64,000 nt of DNA from Lepidurus packardi. Lineage: Eukaryota > Arthropoda > Branchiopoda > Notostraca > Triopsidae. The DNA is taken from the NCBI GenBank assembly GCA_023053545.1, contig JAKZAN010000243.1:1-64000 (forward strand), written 5' to 3'. Shown one piece after another: positions 46,983 through 59,900 of the stretch. Each line of letters starts with the position of its first letter. Position 1 is the stretch's first letter. Under the pieces are notes generated by a model that worked only from the letters and a program-made list of their open reading frames with translations, had not been told where the DNA came from and searched no databases. Position numbers and translations under genes: made by a program.

Positions 46983-48309
46983 CGATATCGGAGGAAATTG
47001 GTATCAAATGCTGTCGGAACCGTAGAAGGACTCCTAAGAGGCTGCTTATGAAGTCTGGTCCTTTGATTAACGATTCGTTTAAAGATTTTCCTTCGCAAGT
47101 CGCAGAAGCATCAAAGACAACACGTATCTTTTTTGGCTTGTTCGGATTGATCACGGCGTGATGAGGTAAGTACCACGTCCGTCCAACTGGTCCAGGTAGT
47201 TCAGAACTCTGTAGACGCTTAGCGAAGCAGCGATCAATGTATTCGTCAATAATATCTGTATAACGAGAGGCCAATGTTGGATCTTGCTTGAATCGACGTT
47301 CCAACATAAACAACCGACGTAGAGCTTGATTTCTATTGTTCGGGAGGACGACGTCATCACTTTTCCACACAAGGCCAATCTCGTAGCGTTCGCCACTATG
47401 TCGAGTGGTGGTTTCCAGAATGGCCAGTGCTCGTGTTTCTTCTTGAGTTTTCGGATTATCGATGATCTTAACGCCAAGAGAATCAATGCTCCAGAAGTTT
47501 TGAACAGTGGCGTCAAGGTCGGATTCGGGATTATTGCCATGGATGAAGTTGACATGAGGAAACACAGCGCCTTTGGTCCTTGCGGGTTGGGCAAACGATC
47601 CAACAACGCACCAACCAAACGGTGTTAACAAGGCTTGTAGTCCTCGTGAACCATCCAGTGGCTTCCGCATATCCAAATGCTCGTGGGCTTCCGGTACGTC
47701 CATGCCGATCAAAACGGTAACTTGCGTGGAGTCAATCAAAGGTATATCGAGGTTTGCTAAATGACTCCATTTCGATTTTTCGGTTGGCCAATTGATCTTT
47801 CTTCGGGACAGATTGAGTTTCGGAACGGTGCTAGCTTTAGGTATTTTGAAGCAACAACGTCCATCCTTAGATGCGGCTTCGAAACTAACAGTTTGGCTCA
47901 AAAATTCTGGGTCGCTTCCATGGAAGGTACCCAGGCGAAGCAATCGAGATGGACCTTCGAGGTTAAGCTGTTTAGCTGCTCTTTCGTGAATTAGAGAAAC
48001 TTCGCTTCCTGAATCCAATAGCGCGAAAGTGTGGAATTGGCGTCCATTTGCTTGTAAACGAATCGGAACAATTGATAAAAGGATGGCCTCGGCAGTTGAG
48101 GTAGCAGTGGTGCCCACGTGCCCATGTGAAGTTGAAGCGTCACTGGGCTTCCGGAAGGCCTGCTCTCCGGTCGTAGCTCGTCTAGGGAAGACTCTTTCAG
48201 CGCCGTGCAGCAAGGGATGATGGAAAGATTTGCAACCATCGGTTCCACATTCACGCTTTCGTTTGCAATCTTTCGAGATGTGTTGTTGTACGAGACAGCG
48301 AAAACAACA
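46983..48309 (-). pseudogene. BEL-2 gag end, protease and reverse transcriptase start
   Basis: In the same frame as gag, separated from it only by TGA (48312-48310). It starts with the second zinc knuckle (CFRCLVQQHISKDC), then an aspartic protease with an intact motif LLDSGSEVSLI and a downstream GWCVVGS. The reverse transcriptase lead-in follows (TVQNFWSIDSLG, TWYLPHHAVINPNKPKK, RVVFDAS) up to motif A (PISSDIEK). One A is missing immediately after motif A, so the frame drifts into missense from about 46982. Confidence 0.92.
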
Positions 48310-50157
48310 TCACTTTTCCTTGGCTAATTGAGCTCGTTCGTTTGGGGTCTTCGATGACAACATGGGACAGCTAGCAGGGTCGTGCCTTTCATCGCAAAAA
48401 CAGCATGTTCGTTGCGATGCGGAAAGGTCATCAGCGGTTGCCAATACCGTTGGAAAGGTGGGGTGTGCGGGGTATTTCGTCTGGCTCGGCTTCGGGTCAT
48501 TCGTCCGTTTACCATTGCCAGTGTTCTTCGGGACTGCGAAAAGGGGCCGGACCATCATCTCTGCAGTGACATACTCGTTTAACCAGTTGTCAAGGTCCCT
48601 GAGTGTGGGCGACCTAGTGGGGAGGATTTTGACGAGCTGTCTACCCCATTCACTTCGTAGTTTGTCAGGAAGTTTGTTCATAACTTGCTCCAGTATGCCA
48701 CCATAATTCAGCTCGTGCCCATAACCAGTATGATCGAGTGTGGAAGCGATTCCATGAAGCCTCATGGCGAAAGATTTGAGGGGTTCGAAGTTATCGGTAT
48801 GAAGGGTTGGGAGATCGATTAGATCGCGAAGGTAAGCACGAGAAACGAGATGTGGGTTACCGTATCGATGGTAAAGCTCTTCGAGTGCTTGCCAATAAAG
48901 TTGAGGGCTATGGAGCGAGTCTGCAATGCTCTGGGAGACGTTCGGGTGGAGATATGTACGAAGAAGAGTCAAACGATATGAATCGGAAGGGGCAACGTCA
49001 TGAACGAGGGTCTTGAACGACGATATGAACATGGGCCACTCTTTCGGGTCGCCGGAAAACTTCTTAATATCTATTTTCGGTAAGTGAGCGCCAAGCCGGG
49101 ATGGATTTGCGGATAATAGCGGTGTAACCTCGCGCCGTTGGATCCAATCATCGGCTCTGGTAGCAACCGTGAAGTTTTGCGATGCCAACTCAGCGTGATT
49201 TAAACTTGCAGAGCTCGAAATCATGTTGGATGGTGTTGGGAATGAGACGGCTCGATTTGCGGGTGGTGTTCGGCGGTAAGTCGGACCCGAAGGACGGGGT
49301 ATGAGCGATTCAAATCCCATGTCCGATTGTTGTGGCAGTCGTTGGAACAATGGTGGAGGTATCTGTCGAATTCTTTCTGCGTTGGGGCTGTTGGTAGGAA
49401 TTTGGGGTATCGGTTCTTCGTGGACCGGTACAGCTAGATTCGTTTCATCAGAACCAATCAGTCGGGAATTAGCTAGTGAGGAAACAGGAATCTCCCCATC
49501 TTCCTCGGCGCCTCTGCGAATAATATCTTCTTCCATTCGTCTTGCCTCTACCGTGTTGACCAGCCTCTGCTGCTGCCGCCTAGATTGTATTTCGGATTGT
49601 CGTCTCCGCATCTCTTGCAGCTCCTGATCCTCAGTTTGTTCTTGCACTTTTTTGCGAACCACTTGTTGCAATTCCAACTCTGCTACAGCTCGCTGCAATT
49701 CGGCCTCTCGAAGACGGGAAGACCTTGCAGAAGTGCGAGAGATAGATTGGGAAACAGTTGAAGATGCAATTGAAGATGCAGGTTCGCCGGCCCGTGCCTG
49801 AAGATATTGCTCCACGTCTGCAAAACACTTGTTGGTCCTTTCTTCTACTCCTTGAAAGTATCGCTGCGCAGTTTTTAACCGTGAGCCTTCCAATCTCCGG
49901 GCGTGGATATATGTGGCGTGGTGGTTTACACATTCGTTCAACTGTTCCGCAACTTCACGTCGTAAAATACGTAAAGCGCCACGGCTGCCGCGATTTGCAA
50001 TTAAATCATTAATTTCTTCGATAAACTTTAAGAGCTTCATCTTAGATTGGGTTCGGAGTTTCATAGCGGATTTTGGGTCGGGAACGTCTTCGGTTTCGTC
50101 TTCTTCATCCATGGATGAGACGTCGACATCTATATCTTCCACGGGTCTACTGGCCAT
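48310..50157 (-). pseudogene. BEL-2 gag
   Basis: ATG at 50157-50155 (MASRPVEDIDVDVSSMDEED) opens 615 codons ending at TGA 48312-48310. It has an acidic N-terminus, a coiled-coil stretch (about 150-215, Glu/Gln/Arg/Leu-rich) and a BEL capsid core (about 360-505: IDIKKFSGDPKEWPMFISS, later VMNKLPDKLRSEWGRQL). The first zinc knuckle (CCFCDERHDPASC) stands near residue 590. The stop falls just before the second knuckle, which continues in the same frame, so it is a nonsense change (one base from GGA) rather than the natural end of gag. The start lies about 106 bases past the primer site. Confidence 0.93.
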
Positions 50158-50263
50158 TTTCGATGAAATTTGTCACAATTCGAGTTTTCGAGATTCGGAG
50201 AAATTACAAATTTCGGAACGGATTTGTAAATTTCAAAACGAATGTGCGAATTTCAGAACAGGT
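50158..50263 (-). other. BEL-2 leader between primer site and gag
   Basis: An untranslated stretch of 106 bases, AT-rich, with repeated AAATTTC-like words (near 50208, 50230 and 50248). It would include any dimerisation or packaging signal, but none can be recognised by eye. Confidence 0.5.
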
Positions 50264-50281
50264 TTCCCGGTCGATGCACCA
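50264..50281 (-). other. BEL-2 primer-binding site, tRNA-Gly type
   Basis: The plus strand TTCCCGGTCGATGCACCA directly adjoins the LTR. It matches the 3' end of metazoan tRNA-Gly(GCC) plus CCA at 17 of 18 bases (T instead of C at the ninth). No spacer separates it from the LTR, unlike BEL-1. Confidence 0.7.
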
Positions 50282-50944
50282 TGAAATGCGTGGAACGACG
50301 CATTGGACGAACGAAGTTTTAACGAAGGAAACGAGATCGGTGTGGTTTGTGACTAATTCTATATTTGCCCGATTGCCAGGCGAACAAACACAAAAACTAA
50401 CAAAACACTAAATTTCTATGCCACAATGCTTCGACGAATTTCGAGGCGATGTACGAGTTCGAGTTCGAGTTCGAGAGCACCTTTCACGAAAAACTAAAAA
50501 GTGACTGCCTGGGCGAAAAAGACAGTCTGTTAAATAGTCACAAGTCCTTTGACTGTTAGATCCATGCGGAAAATGTCTTTCGCACATGTGTCTGCAGTTA
50601 GGTTTTTTGGGTAACAAATCTTCTCAAGGGGTTCCATGCAAAGGGTACCCCTTGCCTAACTGTCAGTCGTCGGAGTCAATTTTCTGCCCAGTTTTACAAC
50701 ATAATGGACCGTCGCTGGACCTCTGGTTCCAGCCTCCACGAGAACGGGCAGCAGCCGGCCAAGCTTAGGCATACCAGTTCGATGGTCAAGCGACGGACTG
50801 TCATAAAACAAAGGGTAAGTCGTGCAGTCAGGAAAGTGGTCTAACTGTCGCGGGTCGCACATTAAAATGATTATTCAAAGGCAATTCGTGCGTTTCGGAG
50901 TTATCCCTCCGACATTGACTTGCTTCCGGATTCCATCCGGAACA
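50282..50944 (-). repeat. BEL-2 5' LTR (right, 663 bp)
   Basis: Begins TGAAATGCGTGGAACG and ends CCATCCGGAACA. The satellite resumes at 50945 with the AAGTC duplication. It carries the terminal hairpin TTCCGGA / TCCGGAA. In element sense it would hold the promoter for gag-pol. No clear TATA box was picked out. Confidence 0.95.
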
Positions 50945-53900
50945 AAGTCAGTAATTCATGAATTAAGTCAGTAATACATGAATTAAGTAAGTAATTCATG
51001 AATTAAGTCAGTAATTCATGAATTAAGTCAGTAATTCATGAATTAAGTCAGAAATTCATTAATTAAGTAAGTAATTCATTAATTAAGTCAGTAATTCATT
51101 AATTACGTCAATAATTCATGAATTAAGTCAGTTATTCATGAATTAAGTCAGTAATTCATTAATTAAGTCCGTAATTCATGAATTAAGTCATTAATTCATT
51201 AATTGAGTCAGTAATTCATGAATTAAGTCAGTAATTCATTAATTAAGTCAGTAATTCATGAATTAAGTCAGTAATTCATGAATTAAGTCAGTAATTCATG
51301 AATTAAGTCAGTAATTCATGAATTAATTCAGTAATTCATTAATTAAGTCAGTAATTCATTATTAAGTCAGTAATTCATGAATTAATTCAGTAATTCATTA
51401 ATTAAGTCAGTAATTCATTAATTAAGTCAGTAATTCATTAATTAAGTCAGTAATTCATGAATTAAGTCAGTAATTCATGAATTAGGTCAGTAATACATGA
51501 ATTAAGTAAGCAATTCATGAATTAAGCCAGTAATTCATGAATTAATTCAGTAATTCATGAATTAATTCAGTAATTCATTAATTAAGTCAGTAATTCATTA
51601 ATTAAGTCAGTAATTCATGAATTAAGTCAATAATTTATGAATTAGGTCAGTAATTCATGAATTCAGTCAGTAATTCATGAATCAAGTCAGTAATTCATTA
51701 ATTACGTCAGTAATTCATTAATTAAGTCCGTAATTCATTAATTAAGTCAGTAATTCATGAATTAAGTCCGTAATTATTTATCTAAGTCCGTAATTCATTA
51801 ATTAAGTCAGTAATTCATTAATTTAGTCAGTAATTCGTGATGTAAGTCAGTAATTCATGAATTAAGTCAGTAATTTATGAATTAGGTCAGTAATTCATGA
51901 ATTAAGTCAGTAATTCATGAACTAAGTTAGTAATTCATGAATTAAGTCAGTAATTCGTTAATTAAGTCAGTAATTCATGAATTAAGCCAGTAATTCATTA
52001 ATTAAGTCAGTAATTCATGAATTAAGTCAGTAGATCATGAATTAAGTCAGTAATTCATGAATTAAATCAGTAATTCATTAATTAAGTCAGTAATTCATTA
52101 TTAAGTCAGTAATTCATGAATTAATTCAGTAATTCATTAATTAAGACAGTAATTCATGAATTAATTCAGTAATTCATTAATTAAGACAGTAATTCATGAA
52201 TTAATTCAGTAATTCATTAATTAAGTCAGTAATTCATTAATTAAGTCAGTAATTCATGAATTAAGTCAGTAATTCATGAATTAGGTCAGTAATACATGAA
52301 TTAAGTAATCAATTCATGAATTAAGCCAGTAATTCATTAACTAAGTCAGCAATTCATGAATTAAGTCAGTAATTATGAATTTACTCAATAAATCATGAAT
52401 TAAGTCAGTAATTCATTAATTAAGTCAGTAATTCATTAATTAAGTCCGTAATTCATTAATTAAGTCAGTAATTCATGAATTAAGTCAGTAATACATGAAT
52501 TAAGTAAGTAATTCATGAATTAAGTCAGTAATTCATGAATTAAGTCAGTAATTCATGAATTAAGTCAGAAATTCATTAATTAAGTCAGTAATTCATTAAT
52601 TAAGTCAGTAATTCATTAATTACGTCAATAATTCATGAATTAAGTCAGTTATTCATGAATTAATTCAGTAATTCATTAATTAAGTCCGTAATTCATGAAT
52701 TAAGTCATTAATTCATTAATTAAGTCAGTAATTCATGAATTAAGTCAGTAATTCATTAGTTAAGTCAGTAATTCATGAATTAAGTCAGTAATTCATGAAT
52801 TAAGTCAGTAATTCATTAATTAGGTCAGTAATTCATTATTAAGTCAGTAATTCATGAATTAATTCAGTAATTCATTAATTAAGTCAGTAATTCATGAATT
52901 ATTTCAGTAATTCATTAATTAAGTCAGTAATTCATTAATTAAGTCAGTAATTCATGAATTAAGTCAATAATTTATGAATTAGGTCAGTAATTCATGAATT
53001 CAGTCAGTAATTCATGAATCAAGTCAGTAATTCATTAATTACGTCAGTAATTCATTAATTAAGTCCGTAATTCATTAATTAAGTCAGTAATTCATGAATT
53101 AAGTCCGTAATTATTTATCTAAGTCCGTAATTTATTAATTAAGTCAGTAATTCAATAATTAAGTCAGTAATTCGTAAATTAAGTCAGTAATTCATGAATT
53201 AAGTCAGTAATTTATGAATTAGGTCAGTAATTCATGAATTAAGTCAGTAATTCATGAACTAAGTTAGTAATTCATGAATTTAGTCAGTAATTCGTTAATT
53301 AAGTCAGTAATTCATGAATTAAGCCAGTAATTCATGAATTAAGTCAGTAATTCATGAATTAAGTCAGTAATTCATGAATTAAGTCAGTAATTCATGAATT
53401 AATTCAGTAATTCATTAATTAAGTCAGTAATTCATTATTAAGTCAGTAATTCATGAATTAATTCAATAATTCATTATTAAGTCAGTAATTCATGAATTAA
53501 TTCAGTAATTCATGAATTAAGTCAGTAATTCATTAATTAAGTCAGTAATTCATGAATTAAGTCAGTAATTCATGAATTAGGTCAGTAATACATGAATTAA
53601 GTAAGCAATTCATGAATTAAGCCAGTAATTCATGAATTAATTCAGTAATTCATGAATTAATTCAGTAATTCATTAATTAAGTCAGTAATTCATTAATTAA
53701 GTCAGTAATTCATGAATTAAGTCAATAATTTATGAATTAGGTCAGTAATTCATGAATTCAGTCAGTAATTCATGAATCAAGTCAGTAATTCATTAATTAC
53801 GTCAGTAATTCATTAATTAAGTCCATAATTCATTAATTAATACAAGTCAGTAATTCATGAATTAAGTCCGTAATTATTTATCTAAGTCCGTAATTCATTA

Positions 53901-56900
53901 ATTAAGTCAGTAATTCATTAATTTAGTCAGTAATTCGTGAATTAAGTCAGTAATTCATGAATTAAGTCAGTAATTTATGAATTAGGTCAGTAATTCATGA
54001 ATTAAGTCAGTAATTCATGAACTAAGTTAGTAATTCATGAATTAAGTCAGTAATTCGTTAATTAAGTCAGTAATTCATGAATTAAGCCAGTAATTCATTA
54101 ATTAAGTCAGTAATTCATGAATTAAGTCAGTAGATCATGAATTAAGTCAGTAATTCATGAATTAATTCAGTAATTCATTAATTAAGTCAGTAATTCATTA
54201 TTAAGTCAGTAATTCATGAATTAATTCAGTAATTCATTAATTAAGTCAGTAATTCATGAATTAATTCAGTAATTCATTAATTAAGTCAGTAATTCATTAA
54301 TTAAGTCAGTAATTCATGAATTAAGTCAGTAATTCATGAATTAGGTCAGTAATACATGAATTAAGTAATCAATTCATGAATTAAGCCAGTAATTCATGAA
54401 TTAGGTCAGTAATACATGAATTAAGTAATCAATTCATGAATTAAGTCAGTAATTCATTAATTAAGTCAGTAATTCTTTAATTAAGTCCGTAATTCATTAA
54501 TTAAGTCAGTAATTCATGAATTAAGTCAGTAATACATGAATTAAGTAAGTAATTCATGAATTAAGTCAGTAATTCATGAATTAAGTCAGTAATTCATGAA
54601 TTAAGTCAATAATTCATGAATTAAGTCAGAAATTCATTAATTAAGTCAGTAATTCATTAATTAAGTCAGTAATTCATTAATTACGTCAATAATTCATGAA
54701 TTAAGTCAGTTATTCATGAATTAATTCAGTAATTCATTAATTAAGTCCGTAATTCATGAATTAAGTCATTAATTCATTAATTAAGTCAGTAATTCATGAA
54801 TTAAGTCAGTAATTCATTAGTTAAGTCAGTAATTCATGAATTAAGTCAGTAATTCATGAATTAAGTCAGTAATTCATTAATTAGGTCAGTAATTCATTAT
54901 TAAGTCAGTAATTCATGAATTAAGTCAGTAATTCATGAATTAATTCAGTAATTCATTAATTAAGTCAGTAATTCATGAATTATTTCAGTAATTCATTAAT
55001 TAAGTCAGTAATTCATGAATTAAGTCAGTAATTCATGAATTAGGTCAGTAATACATGAATTAAGTAAGCAATTCATGAATTAAGCCAGTAATTCATTAAC
55101 TAAGTCAGTAATTCATGAATTAAGTCAATAATTTATGAATTAGGTCAGTAATTCATGAATTCAGTCAGTAATTCATGAATCAAGTCAGTAATTCATTAAT
55201 TACGTCAGTAATTCATTAATTAAGTCCGTAATTCATTAATTAAGTCAGTAATTCATGAATTAAGTCCGTAATTATTTATCTAAGTCCGTAATTCATTAAT
55301 TAAGTCAGTAATTCATTAATTAAGTCAGTAATTCGTGAATTAAGTCAGTAATTCATGAATTAAGTCAGTAATTTATGAATTAGGTCAGTAATTCATGAAT
55401 TAAGTCAGTAATTCATGAACTAAGTTAGTAATTCATGAATTAAGTCAGTAATTCGTTAATTAAGTCAGTAATTCATGAATTAAGCCAGTAATTCATTAAT
55501 TAAGTCAGTAATTCATGAATTAAGTCAGTAATTCATGAATTAAGTCAGTAATTCATGAATTAATTCAGTAATTCATTACATAAGTCAGTAATTCATTATG
55601 AAGTCAGTAATTCATGAATTAATTCAGTAATTCATTAATTAAGTCAGTAATTCATGAATTAAGTCAGTAATTCATTAATTAAGTCAGTAATTCGTGAATT
55701 AAGTCAGTAATTCATGAATTAAGTCAGTAATTTATGAAATAGGTCAGTAATTCATGAATTAAGTCAGTAATTCATGAACTAAGTTAGTAATTCATGAATT
55801 AAGTCAGTAATTCGTTAATTAAGTCAGTAATTCATGAATTAAGCCAGTAATTCATTAATTAAGTCAGTAATTCATGAATTAAGTCAGTAATTCATGAATT
55901 AAGTCAGTAATTCATGAATTAATTCAGTAATTCATTAATTAAGTCAGTAATTCATTATTAAGTCTGTAATTCATGAATTAATTCAGTAATTCATTAATTA
56001 AGTCAGTAATTCATGAATTAATTCAGTAATTCATGAATTAAGTCAATAATTGATGAATTAGGTCAGTAATTCATGAATTCAGTCAGTAATTCATGAATCA
56101 AGTCAGTAATTCATTAATTACGTCAGTAATTCATTAATTAAGTCCGTAATTCATTAATTAAGTCAGTAATTCATGAATTAAGTCCGTAATTATTTATCTA
56201 AGTCCGTAATTTATTAATTAAGTCAGTAATTCAATAATTAAGTCAGTAATTCGTAAATTAAGTTAGTAATTCATGAATTAAGTCAGTAATTTATGAATTA
56301 GGTCAGTAATTCATGAATTAAGTCAGTAATTCATGAACTAAGTTAGTAATTCATGAATTTAGTCAGTAATTCGTTAATTAAGTCAGTAATTCATGAATTA
56401 AGCCAGTAATTCATTAATTAAGTCAGTAATTCATGAATTAAGTCAGTAATTCATGAATTAAGTCAGTAATTCATGAATTAATTCAGTAATTCATTAATTA
56501 AGTCAGTAATTCATTATTAAGTCAGTAATTCATGAATTAATTCAATAATTCATTATTAAGTCAGTAATTCATGAATTAATTCAGTAATTCATTAATTAAG
56601 TCAGTAATTCATTAATTAAGTCAGTAATTCATGAATTAAGTCAGTAATTCATGAATTAGGTCAGTAATACATGAATTAAGTAAGCAATTCATGAATTAAG
56701 CCAGTAATTCATGAATTAATTCAGTAATTCATGAATTAATTCAGTAATTCATTAATTAAGTCAGTAATTCATTAATTAAGTCAGTAATTCATGAATTAAG
56801 TCAATAATTTATGAATTAGGTCAGTAATTCATGAATTAGGTCAGTAATTCATGAATTAAGTCAGTAATTCATGAACTAAGTTAGTAATTCATGAATTAAG

Positions 56901-59900
56901 TCAGTAATTCGTTAATTAAGTCAGTAATTCATGAATTAAGCCAGTAATTCATTAATTAAGTCAGTAATTCATGAATTAAGTCAGTAATTCATGAATTAAG
57001 TCAGTAATTCATGAATTAATTCAGTAATTCATTACATAAGTCAGTAATTCATTATGAAGTCAGTAATTCATGAATTAATTCAGTAATTCATTAATTAAGT
57101 CAGTAATTCATGAATTAAGTCAGTAATTCATTAATTAAGTCAGTAATTCGTGAATTAAGTCAGTAATTCATGAATTAAGTCAGTAATTTATGAAATAGGT
57201 CAGTAATTCATGAATTAAGTCAGTAATTCATGAACTAAGTTAGTAATTCATGAATTAAGTCAGTAATTCGTTAATTAAGTCAGTAATTCATGAATTAAGC
57301 CAGTAATTCATTAATTAAGTCAGTAATTCATGAATTAAGTCAGTAATTCATGAATTAAGTCAGTAATTCATGAATTAATTCAGTAATTCATTAATTAAGT
57401 CAGTAATTCATTATTAAGTCTGTAATTCATGAATTAATTCAGTAATTCATGAATTAATTCAGTAATTCATGAATTAAGTCAATAATTGATGAATTAGGTC
57501 AGTAATTCATGAATTCAGTCAGTAATTCATGAATCAAGTCAGTAATTCATTAATTACGTCAGTAATTCATTAATTAAGTCCGTAATTCATTAATTAAGTC
57601 AGTAATTCATGAATTAAGTCCGTAATTATTTATCTAAGTCCGTAATTTATTAATTAAGTCAGTAATTCAATAATTAAGTCAGTAATTCGTAAATTAAGTT
57701 AGTAATTCATGAATTAAGTCAGTAATTTATGAATTAGGTCAGTAATTCATGAATTAAGTCAGTAATTCATGAACTAAGTTAGTAATTCATGAATTTAGTC
57801 AGTAATTCGTTAATTAAGTCAGTAATTCATGAATTAAGCCAGTAATTCATTAATTAAGTCAGTAATTCATGAATTAAGTCAGTAATTCATGAATTAAGTC
57901 AGTAATTCATGAATTAATTCAGTAATTCATTAATTAAGTCAGTAATTCATTATTAAGTCAGTAATTCATGAATTAATTCAATAATTCATTATTAAGTCAG
58001 TAATTCATGAATTAATTCAGTAATTCATTAATTAAGTCAGTAATTCATTAATTAAGTCAGTAATTCATGAATTAAGTCAGTAATTCATGAATTAGGTCAG
58101 TAATACATGAATTAAGTAAGCAATTCATGAATTAAGCCAGTAATTCATGAATTAATTCAGTAATTCATGAATTAATTCAGTAATTCATTAATTAAGTCAG
58201 TAATTCATTAATTAAGTCAGTAATTCATGAATTAAGTCAATAATTTATGAATTAGGTCAGTAATTCATGAATTCAGTCAGTAATTCATGAATCAAGTCAG
58301 TAATTCATTAATTACGTCAGTAATTCATTAATTAAGTCCATAATTCATTAATTAATACAAGTCAGTAATTCATGAATTAAGTCCGTAATTATTTATCTAA
58401 GTCCGTAATTCATTAATTAAGTCAGTAATTCATTAATTTAGTCAGTAATTCGTGAATTAAGTCAGTAATTCATGAATTAAGTCAGTAATTTATGAATTAG
58501 GTCAGTAATTCATGAATTAAGTCAGTAATTCATGAACTAAGTTAGTAATTCATGAATTAAGTCAGTAATTCGTTAATTAAGTCAGTAATTCATGAATTAA
58601 GCCAGTAATTCATTAATTAAGTCAGTAATTCATGAATTAAGTCAGTAGATCATGAATTAAGTCAGTAATTCATGAATTAATTCAGTAATTCATTAATTAA
58701 GTCAGTAATTCATTATTAAGTCAGTAATTCATGAATTAATTCAGTAATTCATTAATTAAGTCAGTAATTCATGAATTAATTCAGTAATTCATTAATTAAG
58801 TCAGTAATTCATTAATTAAGTCAGTAATTCATGAATTAAGTCAGTAATTCATGAATTAGGTCAGTAATACATGAATTAAGTAATCAATTCATGAATTAAG
58901 CCAGTAATTCATGAATTAGGTCAGTAATACATGAATTAAGTAATCAATTCATGAATTAAGTCAGTAATTCATTAATTAAGTCAGTAATTCATTAATTAAG
59001 TCCGTAATTCATTAATTAAGTCAGTAATTCATGAATTAAGTCAGTAATACATGAATTAAGTAAGTAATTCATGAATTAAGTCAGTAATTCATGAATTAAG
59101 TCAGTAATTCATGAATTAAGTCAATAATTCATGAATTAAGTCAGTAATTCATGAATTAAGTCAATAATTCATGAATTAAGTCAGAAATTCATTAATTAAG
59201 TCAGTAATTCATTAATTAAGTCAGTAATTCATTAATTACGTCAATAATTCATGAATTAAGTCAGTTATTCATGAATTAATTCAGTAATTCATTAATTAAT
59301 TCCGTAATTCATGAATTAAGTCATTAATTCATTAATTAAGTCAGTAATTCATGAATTAAGTCAGTAATTCATTAGTTAAGTCAGTAATTCATGAATTAAG
59401 TCAGTAATTCATGAATTAAGTCAGTAATTCATTAATTAGGTCAGTAATTCATTATTAAGTCAGTAATTCATGAATTAAGTCAGTAATTCATGAATTAATT
59501 CAGTAATTCATTAATTAAGTCAGTAATTCATGAATTATTTCAGTAATTCATTAATTAAGTCAGTAATTCATGAATTAAGTCAGTAATTCATGAATTAGGT
59601 CAGTAATACATGAATTAAGTAAGCAATTCATGAATTAAGCCAGTAATTCATTAACTAAGTCAGTAATTCATGAATTAAGTCAATAATTTATGAATTAGGT
59701 CAGTAATTCATGAATTCAGTCAGTAATTCATGAATCAAGTCAGTAATTCATTAATTACGTCAGTAATTCATTAATTAAGTCCGTAATTCATTAATTAAGT
59801 CAGTAATTCATGAATTAAGTCCGTAATTATTTATCTAAGTCCGTAATTCATTAATTAAGTCAGTAATTCATTAATTAAGTCAGTAATTCGTGAATTAAGT

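Larger units (their letters stand above)
43570..50944 (-). mobile_element. BEL-2: BEL/Pao retrotransposon with broken gag-pol
   Basis: A 7375-bp element inserted in the satellite, bounded by 666- and 663-bp LTRs and a 5-bp duplication. On the minus strand: 5' LTR (50944-50282), tRNA-Gly-like primer site, gag (from 50157), protease, reverse transcriptase, RNase H, integrase, C-terminal domain, 3' LTR (44235-43570). All domains are present in the right order. The frame is broken by one nonsense codon, one 1-base deletion, one 2-base gain and one deletion of about 75 bases. It is a different family from BEL-1: the LTR sequence and length and the tRNA primer are different, although the proteins are clearly related. 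The LTRs differ by about five substitutions and one 3-base gap. Confidence 0.95.

Noticed and set aside
45319-49627. Plus-strand open frames opposite BEL-2 pol and gag
   Set aside because: They are opposite-strand shadows of the BEL-2 polyprotein with no features of their own.
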